DNA of 9,914 nucleotides, taken from NCBI GenBank assembly GCA_011176555.1, contig DUEF01000347.1, forward strand, positions 1 through 9,914, in the 5' to 3' direction. The stretch is from Caldilineae bacterium (lineage in GTDB: Bacteria > Chloroflexota > Anaerolineae > J102). Of this stretch, positions 1-5,161 are shown piece after piece. How positions within the stretch are numbered: the first letter of the stretch is position 1; every line of letters begins with the position of its first letter. The notes below the pieces were generated by a model. It worked only from the letters and a program-made list of their open reading frames with translations, was not told where the DNA came from and made no database searches. The translations under genes and the position numbers were made by a program.

Positions 1-1
1 A

Positions 2-103
2 AGCGTCCAGGAGGCTGTCAAGTTACCCGTATTCGACTTCATTTCCATGATCAACTGGATTTATCACGGCGTTGTACAGCGCTCGTACAGCGGCTTTTTT
101 TGA
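2..103 (+). CDS. C-terminal end of an Asp/Glu/hydantoin racemase-like protein (5' truncated by window)
   Basis: The frame starting at base 2 is open to a TGA at 101-103 and gives 33 residues. They contain LPVFDFISMINWIYHGVV followed by QRSYSGFF. This resembles the C-terminal end of aspartate/glutamate/hydantoin racemase family proteins, where a 'P-V-x-D-F-x-x-M/L-I-x-W' stretch and a final 'R-P-x-x-G-F' are common. These enzymes use two cysteines for proton transfer at an alpha carbon; both catalytic cysteines would lie upstream of the window, so activity cannot be judged. The gene reads in the same direction as the metabolic cluster downstream and may be its first visible member, now separated from it by the reverse-strand toxin-antitoxin pair. 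The family call rests on a short tail and is moderate. Confidence 0.55.
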   Translation, partial: SVQEAVKLPVFDFISMINWIYHGVVQRSYSGFF

Positions 104-124
104 AAAAGCAAAACAGCATGTCCC

Positions 125-517
125 CTACGGTTTGAAAACGTTAAACCTCAACCCCGCAATTGGCCCGAAATGTTTTTCGTTACTCGAACACAACGCCAGC
201 CCATTTTCGACCGCTGTGGCGGCGATCAGAGCGTCCGCTGTCCGTAGACCATGGGACAAAGCGTACTGTTCGATATAAATCGCTGCTCGGTGACCGATAT
301 TTTCAGTCAATGGCAGCGTGGCAAAACCCAGTTTTTTGAGAAAATCGAGTGAGTATTGTTGTTGCTGTTTGTTTTTTGCCCCTTGCAATAACTCCATGTA
401 GGTCAGAACCGATATGAATCGCTCCGACTCCTCATCAACGAGTTCCGCCGCATTTCGATTCTTTCGCTGAATCCAAATGAAAATATCGGTGTCAAATAGC
501 ACGATATCGATTCCCAC
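125..517 (-). CDS. vapC: PIN-domain ribonuclease toxin (VapC-like)
   Basis: 130 aa, the usual length of a VapC toxin, a Mg-dependent endoribonuclease that cleaves tRNA or other RNA and is held inactive by its antitoxin. PIN-domain acidic residues are visible: D9 (and D11) in LFDTDIFIW, E42 in YMELLQGA, D95 in RTADALIAATA, and N113 in SSNEKHFG at the usual fourth D/N position. The likely start is GTG at 517; a second in-frame GTG at 502 is possible because the conserved domain begins just after it. The start lies inside the antitoxin gene (26-nt overlap), so translation is probably coupled, and no strong ribosome binding site precedes it. Base composition is visibly more AT-rich than in the metabolic genes, fitting acquisition by transfer. 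It faces the racemase-like gene convergently with about 20 nt between stops. The toxin family call is firm; the RNA target is unknown. Confidence 0.9.
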   Translation of the reverse strand: MGIDIVLFDTDIFIWIQRKNRNAAELVDEESERFISVLTYMELLQGAKNKQQQQYSLDFLKKLGFATLPLTENIGHRAAIYIEQYALSHGLRTADALIAATAVENGLALCSSNEKHFGPIAGLRFNVFKP

Positions 518-728
518 GCAATTTATCCATCACTTCATCAACCGGTTCATCATCCGTCAACATGCCAAAAAAGGGATGATCTTCAACTCGCATCGATGTC
601 TCTTTTGTGGCAGGCTTGATGACCCCTTTCAACACGCCACGATACATAACCTGCACTGTTTCATTGCGATTCAAGGCTTTAAGCACATCTTTCATATTGT
701 ATCGAAGTTCAACGATGCTTGCTTTCAT
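492..728 (-). CDS. Antitoxin of the toxin-antitoxin pair (Phd/YefM- or VapB-like)
   Basis: 78 aa starting at ATG 728. The N-terminal half (MKASIVELRYNMKDVLKALN, then a strand-turn-strand around VMYRGVLKGVIKP) looks like the DNA-binding half of a Phd/YefM-type antitoxin. The C-terminal half (DHPFFGM, DEVMDKLRGNRY) would wrap the toxin. The reading frame is open back to a TTG at 785, but that TTG is the -35 box of the promoter and the extra 19 residues look unlike antitoxin. ATG 728 has a good GGAG 8 nt upstream. The gene precedes and overlaps the PIN toxin, the standard antitoxin-first order, and a palindrome over the -10 box suggests autoregulation by the protein or the complex. Which antitoxin superfamily it belongs to needs a profile search. 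Confidence 0.85.
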   Translation of the reverse strand: MKASIVELRYNMKDVLKALNRNETVQVMYRGVLKGVIKPATKETSMRVEDHPFFGMLTDDEPVDEVMDKLRGNRYRAI

Positions 729-733
729 AACGA

Positions 734-743
734 GCTCTCCTCT
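734..743 (-). promoter_or_regulatory. Ribosome binding site fixing the antitoxin start
   Basis: The minus strand reads AGAGGAGAG here; GGAG (740-737) lies 8 nt before ATG 728. It decides the start at 728 over the far-upstream TTG. Confidence 0.7.
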
Positions 744-744
744 A

Positions 745-765
745 ATGTATAGTTCAATTATACAT
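745..765. promoter_or_regulatory. Palindromic operator over the -10 box
   Basis: ATGTATA (745-751) and TATACAT (759-765) are perfect inverted repeats with a 7-nt spacer. The dyad covers the -10 hexamer and the likely transcription start of the toxin-antitoxin operon. This is the place and size expected for an antitoxin or toxin-antitoxin complex operator. Binding itself is inferred. Confidence 0.65.
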
Positions 766-785
766 CTAGAGTCAAGTATTGTCAA
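757..785 (-). promoter_or_regulatory. Consensus sigma70-type promoter of the toxin-antitoxin operon
   Basis: On the minus strand TTGACA (785-780) is followed by exactly 17 nt and then TATAAT (762-757), a perfect match to the vegetative consensus at both boxes and in the spacer. Transcription would start near 750, leaving a leader of roughly 20 nt before the antitoxin ATG at 728. Confidence 0.85.
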
Positions 786-817
786 TCTTCCGCAAACTCA
801 CCAGACAAATCAGATTT

Positions 818-821
818 GGAG
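818..821 (+). promoter_or_regulatory. Ribosome binding site fixing the dehydrogenase start
   Basis: GGAG sits 6 nt before ATG 828. It favours 828 over the in-frame TTG at 816, which would overlap this site. The spacing is the same as for the small hydro-lyase subunit. Confidence 0.7.
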
Positions 822-827
822 AAACCC

Positions 828-2018
828 ATGACTAAACGCACAATCGTCTCCATGCCCGGCGACGGCATTGGAGCCACCGTTTTACCCGAAGCCATCCGCG
901 TACTCGACGCCGTCGGGTTCGAGGCGGATTACGTCCACGCCGACATCGGCTGGGAATTCTGGTGCAAGGAGGGCAATCCCCTGCCCCAGCGCACCATCGA
1001 CTTGCTGGAAAAGCATAAACTCGGCCTGTTCGGGGCGATCACCTCGAAGCCGAAAGCCGAAGCGGATGCGGAGTTGGATCCGGCGCTGCGCGACCAGGGT
1101 TACGTCTACTACAGCCCCATCGTCGCCATGCGCCAACACTTCAATCTGGACATCTGCGCCCGCCCCTGCCAGAGCTTCCCCGGCAATCCCCTCAACTTCA
1201 TCCGCCGCGGCGCGGATGGCGGGGTCGAGGAGCCGAAGGTGGACGTGGTGGTTTATCGCCAGAACACCGAGGGCCTGTACGGCGGCGTGGAGTGGACGAA
1301 CCCGCCTGATCAGGTGTACGACGCCCTGATGACGCATCCTAAATTCGTCAAGAATTTCGGATCTGTCCCCCGCGCCGATCTGGCTGTCTCCACCCGCATC
1401 TTCTCCCGCGCGGCCACCACGCGCATTATGCGCGCCGCGTTCGAGCACGCGCAGAAGTTTGGCTACAAATCCGTGACTGTGTGCGAAAAACCCAACGTCA
1501 TCCGCGAAACCTCCGGCATGATGCTCGCTATCGGGTTGGAGATGCAAAAGGAATATCCCGGCATCGATCTGTGGAACACCAACATCGACGCCCAGATGAT
1601 GTGGCTGACCAAGAATCCCGAGGACTACGGCGTCATCGTGGCCGGCAACATGTTCGGAGACATCATTTCGGACGGGTTCGCGGGGCTGGTCGGGGGACTT
1701 GGCTTCGCTTGCAGCGCCAACATCGGCGAAGAAGTGGCCGTCTTCGAGCCCACACATGGTTCTGCACCCAAATATGCCGATTACGAGACCTCCATCGTCA
1801 ACCCCATCGCCATGATCCTCTCCGCCTGCATGATGCTGGATCACATCGGCGAGACCGAAAAAGCCACCCGCATCCGCCAGGCCATCGCCGAGGTCGTGGC
1901 CGAAGGCGAGGTGCGCACCTACGACATGATGAAACTGCGCGGTTCGCAGCAAGCGCTGGAACAAGGCGCGGCTTCGACCACCGAAATGACGGATGCGATC
2001 ATTGCGAAGCTGAAATAG
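828..2018 (+). CDS. Isocitrate/isopropylmalate dehydrogenase family protein
   Basis: 396 aa, a typical length. The family oxidises a (2R,3S)-2-hydroxy acid and then beta-decarboxylates it, using a divalent metal and NAD(P). Visible motifs are PGDGIG (10-15), the substrate helix YSPIVAMR (95-102), R112 in ARP, YRQNTEGLYGGVEW (143-156, with the conserved Arg and Tyr), K221 in CEKPNV, D254, and the metal aspartates in GNMFGDIISD (D278, D282). HGSAPKYA (310-317) has Lys and Tyr as in the NADP-binding loop of E. coli IDH, so NADP is my guess for cofactor. The isocitrate-contacting Ser of E. coli IDH is kept (S96), but the position of its Asn115 is Ile98, so the substrate may not be isocitrate. It is the first cluster gene downstream of the toxin-antitoxin insertion. 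No clear + strand promoter is visible in the short leader, and a CGCAGATT dyad separates it from the HD-like gene. Isocitrate, isopropylmalate, homoisocitrate, tartrate or a related diacid all remain possible. Confidence 0.9.
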   Translation: MTKRTIVSMPGDGIGATVLPEAIRVLDAVGFEADYVHADIGWEFWCKEGNPLPQRTIDLLEKHKLGLFGAITSKPKAEADAELDPALRDQGYVYYSPIVAMRQHFNLDICARPCQSFPGNPLNFIRRGADGGVEEPKVDVVVYRQNTEGLYGGVEWTNPPDQVYDALMTHPKFVKNFGSVPRADLAVSTRIFSRAATTRIMRAAFEHAQKFGYKSVTVCEKPNVIRETSGMMLAIGLEMQKEYPGIDLWNTNIDAQMMWLTKNPEDYGVIVAGNMFGDIISDGFAGLVGGLGFACSANIGEEVAVFEPTHGSAPKYADYETSIVNPIAMILSACMMLDHIGETEKATRIRQAIAEVVAEGEVRTYDMMKLRGSQQALEQGAASTTEMTDAIIAKLK

Positions 2019-2035
2019 TTCGCCAGACAACCAAG

Positions 2036-2122
2036 CAATGGAACGCAGATTTCGCAGATTCGCGCAGATAAAACCCAAAAATCTAGGCAATCTGCGCCAT
2101 CAGCGTCATCTGCGTTCTATTG
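2036..2122. repeat. CGCAGATT-type dyad repeat (long imperfect hairpin)
   Basis: The left arm (2036-2069) holds three tandem copies of an RCGCAGATT-like unit and the right arm (2090-2122) holds three reversed copies (ATCTGCG, ATCAGCG, ATCTGCG). The arms pair over about 33 nt with a few mismatches around a 20-nt loop. It lies between the dehydrogenase stop and the ribosome binding site of the HD-like gene. There is no U-run after it, so it is not a standard intrinsic terminator. Similar CGCAGAT elements occur scattered in intergenic regions of several environmental bacterial genomes, as far as I recall. Confidence 0.85.
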
Positions 2123-2141
2123 AACTTCGCAGGAGGACGAA

Positions 2142-2687
2142 ATGGATATTCATGAACTCTGGCCCGAACTGGCCTGGATCGAGGATGATGATCTTCGAGC
2201 AAAAACCACCAAAACCTGGGAGTTGGCCCTGGAACGCAGCGTGCTGACAGGCGAAGACCTCCAGCGCATCCCCTTCACGCTCAAGGCTGGCCCCGACCTC
2301 AAGGTCAGCTTCATGGCCCACAAGCGCGCGGTGGTGCATGTGGCCCAGGAAAGCGCCCTGACCATGATCGAATTCTTCGGCGACGACCTGCCCATCGACC
2401 TGGATGTGGTCATCGCCGGGGCGATCCTGGCGGACGTGGGCAAGCTGCTGGAATACGAGCTGGACGAGAACGGCCGGTCGGTGCAGGGCGCGTACGGCAA
2501 ATACGTGCGTCATCCCTTTTCCGGCGTCTCGCTGGCCGAGGAATGCGGCGTGCCTGCGCCGGTGCTGCACATCATCGCCGCCCACGCCGCCGAAGGCGAT
2601 CTCATCAAACGCACCACCGAGGCCTACATCGTCCACCACGCCGATTTCATGACCTTTTTGCCGTTCAAGGAGCGGCTGGTAGTTTAG
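2142..2687 (+). CDS. HD-domain-like protein with degenerate HD doublet
   Basis: 181 aa, cytoplasmic by appearance, started by ATG 2142 with a strong AGGAGG at 2131-2136. The helical pattern and histidine layout are those of the HD metal-dependent phosphohydrolase superfamily: H66 (VVHVAQES), then AGAILADVGKLLEYE (92-106), RHPFSG (123-128), HIIAAHAAEGD (143-153) and IVHHADF (163-169). In ordinary members the second motif is 'LLHDIGK'; here the histidine is replaced (A97-D98) while D98, G100 and K101 remain. Several other His/Asp are present (H124, H143, H148, H165, H166, D168) and could still hold a metal. The stop overlaps the ribosome binding site of the LeuC-like gene 9 nt later, so the two are surely co-transcribed. 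The role is unknown: a phosphatase or nucleotidase, or a non-catalytic regulator or chaperone for the Fe-S hydro-lyase, are possibilities that the sequence does not decide. Confidence 0.75.
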   Translation: MDIHELWPELAWIEDDDLRAKTTKTWELALERSVLTGEDLQRIPFTLKAGPDLKVSFMAHKRAVVHVAQESALTMIEFFGDDLPIDLDVVIAGAILADVGKLLEYELDENGRSVQGAYGKYVRHPFSGVSLAEECGVPAPVLHIIAAHAAEGDLIKRTTEAYIVHHADFMTFLPFKERLVV

Positions 2688-2696
2688 GAGACCCTC

Positions 2697-3950
2697 ATGC
2701 CTCAAACATTCGCCGAGAAAATCCTAGCTAAAAAAGCCGGTCTGGCATCCGTTCAGCCCGGCCAGATCGTGGAAGTGACGCCTGACACCGCGCTTTCTCA
2801 CGACAACGCCGCCCCCATCTACGGTATTTTCAAGAAGATGGGCGGGAAAAAGATCTACGATCCGGATATGATCGCCATCGTCCTGGACCACGCCGCGCCC
2901 GCGCCCAGCACCAAGCACGCGGAGAATCATCGCATCATCCGCGAGTTCGTGCGGGAGCAGGGCGTCACGCATTTTTACGATGTGGGCCGGGGCATCTGCC
3001 ACCAGGTGTTGGTGGAAGAAGGGCTTTCGCTACCCGGCGAACTGGTGCTGGGCTCCGACTCGCACACGCCCCACGCCGGGGTGATGGGCGCGTTCGCCGC
3101 GGGCATTGGCCGCAGCGAGATGGCCAGCATCTGGGCGCTGGGCAAGCTGTGGCTGCGCGTGCCCGAAAGCCTGAAGATCGTCGTGCATGGCCAACTGGCG
3201 CCCGGCGTCACCGCCAAAGACCTGGCGCTGACCGTAATCGGCGACCTGGGCAACGACGGCGCGCTGTACATGTCGGTGGAGTGGTATGGCGAAGCCATCG
3301 CGGCCATGAGCCTGGAATCCCGCGCTGTGCTGCCGAATCTAATGGCGGAGATGGGCGCCAAGAACAGCTACATCCCCTCCGACCAGGTGGTTCTCGACTA
3401 TCTGGAAGGTCGGGCCAAGAGAACGTTCGAGCCAGTTTACCCGGACGCGGGGGCCAGCTACGCCCGCGAGCTGAACTACGACGCCGGGCGGATCGAGCCC
3501 GTCATCGCTGCGCCCCACCGCGTGGATAACGTCCGACCGCTCTCCGCTTTCGCTGGCGTGCATGTCGACGAAGCCTATCTCGGTACCTGCTCCAACGGTC
3601 GCCTGGAAGACCTGGCCGCGGCCGCGTCGGTGCTAAAAGGGCGCAAAGTCGCCCCCGGAACCCGCCTGATCGTCACCCCCGCCTCGTCGCAAGTCTACCT
3701 GGAAGCGCTCAAAGCCGGCTACATCCAGACTTTCGTGGAGGCGGGAGCGATGGTGGAAAGCCCGGGCTGTGGCGCCTGCATGGGCAACCACATGGGCGTC
3801 CCCGCGGTGGGCGACGTGGTCATCAGCACCGCCAACCGCAACTTCCGCGGCCGCATGGGCACGCGCGACAGCGAAATCTACCTGGGCAGTCCCTATGTCG
3901 TCGCGGCCGCGGCCGTGGCGGGGGAAATCGTCCATCCCAAGGATTTGTAG
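2697..3950 (+). CDS. Aconitase/3-isopropylmalate dehydratase family, large subunit (LeuC-like)
   Basis: 417 aa, the size of the short (archaeal/thermophile-type) LeuC or homoaconitase large subunits. The family carries a [4Fe-4S] cluster and moves a hydroxyl group by dehydration and rehydration of a hydroxy-di- or tricarboxylate. Cluster ligands are seen as C298 in GTCSNGR and C358/C361 in GCGACMG (C-x59-C-x2-C). Other family motifs are DHAAP (64-68), GSDSHT (119-124), a glycine-rich stretch after it, and NRNFRGRMG near the C-terminus. ATG 2697 has AGGAG ending 6 nt before it, overlapping the stop of the HD-like gene. The partner small subunit lies downstream but is separated by the nuclease-like gene. 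The neighbouring IDH/IPMDH-type dehydrogenase suggests that its product is oxidatively decarboxylated. Leucine biosynthesis is possible, but no leuA is in the window and the remaining neighbours do not fit it. Confidence 0.93.
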   Translation: MPQTFAEKILAKKAGLASVQPGQIVEVTPDTALSHDNAAPIYGIFKKMGGKKIYDPDMIAIVLDHAAPAPSTKHAENHRIIREFVREQGVTHFYDVGRGICHQVLVEEGLSLPGELVLGSDSHTPHAGVMGAFAAGIGRSEMASIWALGKLWLRVPESLKIVVHGQLAPGVTAKDLALTVIGDLGNDGALYMSVEWYGEAIAAMSLESRAVLPNLMAEMGAKNSYIPSDQVVLDYLEGRAKRTFEPVYPDAGASYARELNYDAGRIEPVIAAPHRVDNVRPLSAFAGVHVDEAYLGTCSNGRLEDLAAAASVLKGRKVAPGTRLIVTPASSQVYLEALKAGYIQTFVEAGAMVESPGCGACMGNHMGVPAVGDVVISTANRNFRGRMGTRDSEIYLGSPYVVAAAAVAGEIVHPKDL

Positions 3951-3976
3951 CCGATCAAGAAACCAGAAGAGATGCT

Positions 3977-4462
3977 ATGTATGACCCGAATACAGAAACC
4001 GCACTTGCTAACCTTGAGTTGAGTAACTTGGATGATGTTATTTTGGTGGCAAAACTCGTTGCAAGACGGTATTATGAAATTACAGGAAAGCCGCTTGGAA
4101 TTACTGGTGAAATTGGAGAACACACTGCAGCTTCCCTTTTCGATTTAGCATTGTCGACAGCGCGTCAAGCGGGATATGACGCAACGACTACTGACGGACG
4201 CCGAGTTCAAATAAAAACTCGCCGTGTTCTTCCCAAATCCAAACCGAGTCAGCGCGTGGGAAGAATCAGACTCGACAAGGAGTGGGATTCGGTCATGCTT
4301 GTACTCATTGATGCGTTTTTTGAACCGATTGAAGTGTATGAAGCATATCGGCAAGAAATCGAGAATGCGTTGCGAGAACCCGGATCGAAAGCCCGCAATG
4401 AAAGAGGGCAGTTGAGCATCAGCAAATTCAAAAGCATCGGCAATCAAATTTGGAAGGCTTGA
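3977..4462 (+). CDS. Restriction-endonuclease-like (PD-(D/E)xK fold) small protein, accessory insertion
   Basis: 161 aa from ATG 3977, with a weak AGAAGAG 5 nt before it. A central segment reads GEIGEHTAASLFDLAL (44-59) then AGYDATTTDGRRVQIKTRR (65-83). An early Glu, then Asp, then Q-I-K on a following strand is the layout of PD-(D/E)xK nucleases, with Gln78 in the place usually taken by Glu/Asp and Lys80 kept. I recall similar standalone proteins classed as restriction-endonuclease-like domains of unknown function (DUF6998 type), but cannot verify this. Codon use is visibly AT-richer than in the flanking hydro-lyase genes, and the gene lies between the two subunits of one enzyme, 26 nt after the large-subunit stop. 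Both facts suggest insertion by transfer. No methylase, transposase or terminal repeats flank it. Whether it cuts DNA is unknown. Confidence 0.6.
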   Translation: MYDPNTETALANLELSNLDDVILVAKLVARRYYEITGKPLGITGEIGEHTAASLFDLALSTARQAGYDATTTDGRRVQIKTRRVLPKSKPSQRVGRIRLDKEWDSVMLVLIDAFFEPIEVYEAYRQEIENALREPGSKARNERGQLSISKFKSIGNQIWKA

Positions 4463-4496
4463 GTCCTTGAATTTTACTGCTAACAATCAATTGAGT

Positions 4497-4522
4497 GACA
4501 CTGCATAAGTGTCTGGCACCTT
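4497..4522. repeat. Short overlapping palindromes upstream of the small subunit gene
   Basis: GACACT (4497-4502) and AGTGTC (4508-4513) are perfect inverted repeats with a 5-nt loop. The right arm runs into a second near-palindrome, GTGTC-T-GGCAC. Together they lie just before the ribosome binding site at 4524-4527. The dyad could be an operator, a small hairpin or a dispersed repeat; no function can be assigned. Confidence 0.45.
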
Positions 4523-4523
4523 C

Positions 4524-4527
4524 GGAG
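4524..4527 (+). promoter_or_regulatory. Ribosome binding site fixing the small-subunit start
   Basis: GGAG lies 6 nt before ATG 4534. An in-frame GTG at 4495 would add 13 residues that do not resemble the family, so 4534 is preferred. Confidence 0.75.
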
Positions 4528-4533
4528 AAATCT

Positions 4534-5037
4534 ATGAAAACCATCAAAGGCCGGGTCTGGAAATACGGTGACGACGTGAATACCGACGTCATCTTCCCCG
4601 GCAAATACACCTACACCGTCAGCGATCCCGCGGAAATGGCGCAATACGCGCTGGAAGACCTGGACCCCAGCTTCGCTGGCAACGTGCAGCCGGGCGACAT
4701 CATCGTGGCCGGCAAGAACTGGGGCAACGGCAGCTCGCGCGAGCAGGCGGTCGTCTGTCTGACGGAATCAGGCGTGGGCGCGATTATCGCCAAATCCTTC
4801 GCCCGCATCTATGGCCGCAATTGCATCAACAACGCCTTACCCGCCATCACCAACGCCGAGGCAGTCGACGCCATCGAACATGGCGAGATCATCGAAATCG
4901 ATATGAACGCGGGCGAGATCCGCTGCGCCGCCGGCACATTCCACTTTCCCCCCTATCCCGCCGACGTCATGGCCATCATCGACGCCGGAGGCTTGGTGGC
5001 GTACACACGACAGAAGTTAGCAGAACAAGCGGCGTGA
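4534..5037 (+). CDS. Aconitase/3-isopropylmalate dehydratase family, small subunit (LeuD-like)
   Basis: 167 aa, the swivel-domain subunit that completes the active site of the LeuC-like protein. Family motifs are GRVWKYGDDVNTDVIFPGKY (6-25), GKNWGNGSSRE (60-70, the conserved G-x-N-x-G-x-G-S-S-R-E loop) and SFARIYGRNCINNALP (88-103). After the NTD motif, where archaeal-type small subunits carry a YLxx substrate-specificity loop, this protein has Y25-T-Y-T28, matching neither the isopropylmalate nor the homoaconitase version I know. The substrate is therefore open: isopropylmalate, homocitrate/homoaconitate, citramalate, dimethylmalate or another hydroxyacid. It is transcribed in the same direction as the large subunit but lies about 580 nt away because of the inserted nuclease-like gene. 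A heptamer dyad follows directly downstream. Confidence 0.93.
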   Translation: MKTIKGRVWKYGDDVNTDVIFPGKYTYTVSDPAEMAQYALEDLDPSFAGNVQPGDIIVAGKNWGNGSSREQAVVCLTESGVGAIIAKSFARIYGRNCINNALPAITNAEAVDAIEHGEIIEIDMNAGEIRCAAGTFHFPPYPADVMAIIDAGGLVAYTRQKLAEQAA

Positions 5038-5048
5038 CCTTCGATATT

Positions 5049-5115
5049 GGGTAGTAGATATTGGGTATTGGATATTCGTACACTACCCAATACCCAATAT
5101 CCAATACCCGTTTTT
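5049..5115. repeat. Heptamer-periodic dyad (ATTGGRT / CAATAYC), possibly terminator-like
   Basis: The left arm (5049-5075) is built of ATTGGGT/ATTGGAT heptamers and the right arm (5083-5109) of CAATACC/CAATATC heptamers at 5088-5108. The arms pair at about 23-24 of 27 positions with a short loop. GTTTTT (5110-5115) follows the right arm on the + strand, so the transcript could form a hairpin plus U-run and attenuate transcription between the small subunit and the MmgE/PrpD gene. Most of the stem is A-T and G-C mixed. Termination is a possibility; the repeat itself is certain. Confidence 0.85.
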
Positions 5116-5161
5116 CCCTAACCAACATTCCATCCCTTCTCACAGCATTCCAGGTATCCCC

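Noticed and set aside
80..101. Possible intrinsic terminator at the end of the racemase-like gene (CGCT/AGCG stem plus seven T)
   Set aside because: The stem has only 4 bp and lies within the coding sequence; the T-run encodes the final Phe residues and the start of the stop codon. Not strong enough to call.
729..785. Upstream extension of the antitoxin to a TTG at 785
   Set aside because: The TTG is the first triplet of a perfect -35 box; the -10 box and operator also lie in this stretch, and a good ribosome binding site precedes ATG 728.
882..2090. Long reverse-strand open frame (402 codons) opposite the dehydrogenase gene
   Set aside because: It is His/Gly/Ala/Asp-rich without family motifs, and the + strand frame has a full set of IDH/IPMDH motifs. 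It is a shadow of high-GC codon use.
2106..2705. Reverse-strand open frame opposite the HD-like gene
   Set aside because: It starts outside the gene, covers the repeat and ribosome binding site, and shows no recognisable domain.
5049..5109. CRISPR-like array because of repeated short units
   Set aside because: The units are 7 nt with no spacers and no cas genes are near; this is tandem heptamer repeat DNA forming a hairpin.
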